6,075 nt of DNA, taken from contig JAMPED010000057.1 in NCBI GenBank assembly GCA_023665325.1, positions 1-6,075 of the forward strand, read 5' to 3'. This DNA comes from Acetobacter sp. (GTDB lineage Bacteria > Pseudomonadota > Alphaproteobacteria > RF32 > CAG-239). Positions 5,119-6,075 of this stretch are shown piece by piece. The position numbers and the translations under genes were made by a program. Under the pieces are notes generated by a model. The model made no database searches, had not been told where the DNA came from, and was given only the letters and a program-made list of their open reading frames with translations. Positions within the stretch are counted from its first letter, which is position 1. Each line of letters opens with the position of its first letter.

Positions 5119-5264
5119 ACTCGTGGAGGCTCTGGCTGTCCAAGACCGTAGGCGGTTCGTTTATAAGACCTTGAAACATTATGATTTTGTAGATGGGTTG
5201 AGCCTTAATTTCCTACGCAGACGGAGGTATAAAATTTATTTTGATTTTTTCTCCCTTCGGACAG
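5119..5264 (+). promoter_or_regulatory. Ribosomal protein L10 leader (autoregulatory mRNA structure)
   Basis: In many bacteria L10, or the L10-L12 complex, binds its own mRNA leader and represses rplJL. The characteristic elements are visible. CGTAGG (5147-5152) pairs with CCTACG (5212-5217). The loop strand TTAATTT (5205-5211) sits above it, and GGTTC (5154-5158) pairs with GAGCC (5200-5204), one pair being G-U. Below is a kink-turn-like internal loop, AAGAC (5142-5146) against CAGAC (5218-5222), closed by TCC/GGA (5139-5141 with 5223-5225). The CCTACGCAGACGG stretch (5212-5224) is the hallmark. CTGTCC (5136-5141) can also pair with GGACAG (5259-5264), an alternative fold. The outer boundaries are approximate. 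Confidence 0.8.
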
Positions 5265-5272
5265 ATTTGGTG

Positions 5273-5322
5273 CTGCTTTGGCGGTATGTTTGGCTTTTGG
5301 GTCAATGTATTGCATAAAGCAG
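5273..5322 (+). other. Additional hairpin in the rplJ 5' untranslated region
   Basis: CTGCTTT (5273-5279) pairs with AAAGCAG (5316-5322), enclosing about 36 bases. It lies between the L10-binding domain and the rplJ ribosome binding site. The remaining 80 bases up to the start codon show no further convincing signal apart from GGAG at 5392-5395. Confidence 0.4.
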
Positions 5323-5402
5323 ATGTGGTAACGGTTTTGTGGTTTGCCTGATGTTTTGACAGAGGGTGGGGTGCAAAACTTAACAATTCTTGGAGACAAG
5401 TA

Positions 5403-5885
5403 GTGAATCGTGAAGAAAAAACTGAACTCTTGAACCTTGTAAATGGTTTGGTTTCTGGTGCGGAATCTGTGGTTGTATCTCACTATCGTGGGTTGACTGT
5501 TGCAGAAATTTCTGAACTCAGAAATAAAGCTCGTGAACTTGGGGCAGAGTTGAGAGTTACAAAAAACCGCATTACTCGTCTTGCCCTTAAAGGCACAAAC
5601 TTTGAAGATTTGACAGACTTGTTTACAGGTCCGACAATTATGGCTTATGCTAATGACCCGATTTCAGCTTGCAAGCTGTGCGTTGAATTTGCTAAAGCTA
5701 ACGAAAAGTTTGTTGTTGTCGGTGGTGGTTTGACCTCTGGCAAGCTTTCTATGGAAGAAATCGAAAGATTGGCAACAATTCCGTCTATGGACGAACTGCG
5801 TGCCAAACTTATTGGTCTGTTGCAAGCTCCGGGCGCTGCTCTTGCACGCGTTACAAAAGCTTACAGCGAGAAAGAAGCTGCTTAA
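5403..5885 (+). CDS. rplJ: Large-subunit ribosomal protein L10 (uL10)
   Basis: L10 forms the base of the ribosomal stalk: its N-terminal domain binds 23S rRNA with L11, and its C-terminal helix carries L7/L12 dimers that recruit translation factors. The 160 residues show the expected pattern: VVVSHYRGLTVAEISELR (23-40), then LRVTKNRITRLAL (50-62), DLFTGPTIMAY (72-82), FVVVGGGL (103-110), and TIPSMDELRAKLIGLL (125-140) leading into the L12-binding helix. The start is GTG, with GGAG at 5392-5395 seven bases upstream. The helix after TIPS is about 12 residues shorter than in typical alphaproteobacterial L10 as I recall it. rplL follows 153 bases downstream. The usual rplK-rplA pair is not upstream; repeats and the Asd-like gene are there instead. 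Confidence 0.95.
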   Translation: MNREEKTELLNLVNGLVSGAESVVVSHYRGLTVAEISELRNKARELGAELRVTKNRITRLALKGTNFEDLTDLFTGPTIMAYANDPISACKLCVEFAKANEKFVVVGGGLTSGKLSMEEIERLATIPSMDELRAKLIGLLQAPGAALARVTKAYSEKEAA

Positions 5886-6038
5886 TTTTGAGGGATTTGG
5901 CGCAGGCTTTAGGGCTTGGCGCTGCTCTCTTGGCAAGATGACGGTTGGTGAGATGATATAGTTAATTGGATTATGAGTCTTATCAAGCGGTTAAAAGAAA
6001 AATTTAAGAAAAAAGTTTAATTTTATTGGAGAAAAAAA
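5886..6038 (+). other. rplJ-rplL intergenic region
   Basis: These 153 bases contain no A, B or D repeat and no clear terminator. That fits read-through from rplJ to rplL. The distal half is AT-rich and ends in TGGAG at 6027-6031, the rplL ribosome binding site. A 15-codon open frame lies at 5973-6020 without a good ribosome binding site. Confidence 0.5.
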
Positions 6039-6075
6039 ATGGCCGATTTAGCCAAATTAGTTGAAGAATTATCAG
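6039..6075 (+). CDS. rplL: Large-subunit ribosomal protein L7/L12, N-terminal fragment (cut by window end)
   Basis: Only twelve codons are present, MADLAKLVEELS, which matches the start of the bL12 N-terminal dimerisation domain. GGAG at 6028-6031 lies seven bases before the ATG. L12 dimers bind the L10 C-terminal helix and stimulate elongation-factor GTPases. Its place directly downstream of rplJ is the standard gene order and confirms the identity despite the short fragment. Confidence 0.88.
   Translation, partial: MADLAKLVEELS

Noticed and set aside
5123..5317. 64-codon open frame with a GTG start in front of rplJ
   Set aside because: It lies over the structured L10 leader, whose pairing explains the sequence better, and no family is recognisable in the translation.

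Overview
The window looks like a chromosomal stretch from a Gram-negative bacterium, most likely an alphaproteobacterium, perhaps an uncultured or host-associated lineage. The evidence is a LolA-type periplasmic lipoprotein carrier, an L10/L12 ribosomal-stalk operon with a leader carrying the CCTACGCAGACGG motif, an Asd/Usg-family protein, and intergenic regions crowded with GTCAT-ended palindromic repeats of a kind I associate, from memory, with Rickettsiales- and Holosporales-like genomes. The lineage is an inference; no marker here fixes it.

Layout. Positions 1-182 hold repeats (B1, A1). Positions 183-1937 on the minus strand encode a 584-residue polytopic membrane protein resembling GtrII-type glucosyltransferases, with a near-consensus sigma70 promoter at 1965-1993. 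Positions 1938-2510 are a divergent intergenic region with two A-spacer-B repeat modules, then the lolA promoter. lolA lies at 2511-3134. Positions 3135-3713 are almost entirely repeats (A4, D1, half of B4, A5, B5, A6, A7, degraded A8). Positions 3714-4712 encode an aspartate-semialdehyde-dehydrogenase-family protein whose catalytic residues are replaced, as in E. coli Usg-1; a clear intrinsic terminator follows at 4717-4744. Positions 4745-5037 are repeats (A9, D2, A10, B6). An A-tract, a promoter and a ribosomal-protein L10 leader then precede rplJ (5403-5885), and rplL begins at 6039 and runs off the window.

The four transcription units appear independent: each has its own Shine-Dalgarno sequence and is set apart by repeats. 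Only rplJ and rplL form an evident operon, encoding the L10-(L12) stalk, probably under L10 autoregulation through the leader. LolA and the GtrII-like protein both serve the cell envelope but are divergently transcribed.

The two most notable things are the palindromic repeat families and the Usg-like Asd paralog. In the A family the outer bases are conserved, while the inner stem changes from copy to copy and remains self-complementary in nine of ten copies (one with a single mismatch). All copies share one orientation, and four are joined to B elements by a conserved spacer. I see no mobile-element protein, CRISPR array, tRNA or rRNA.
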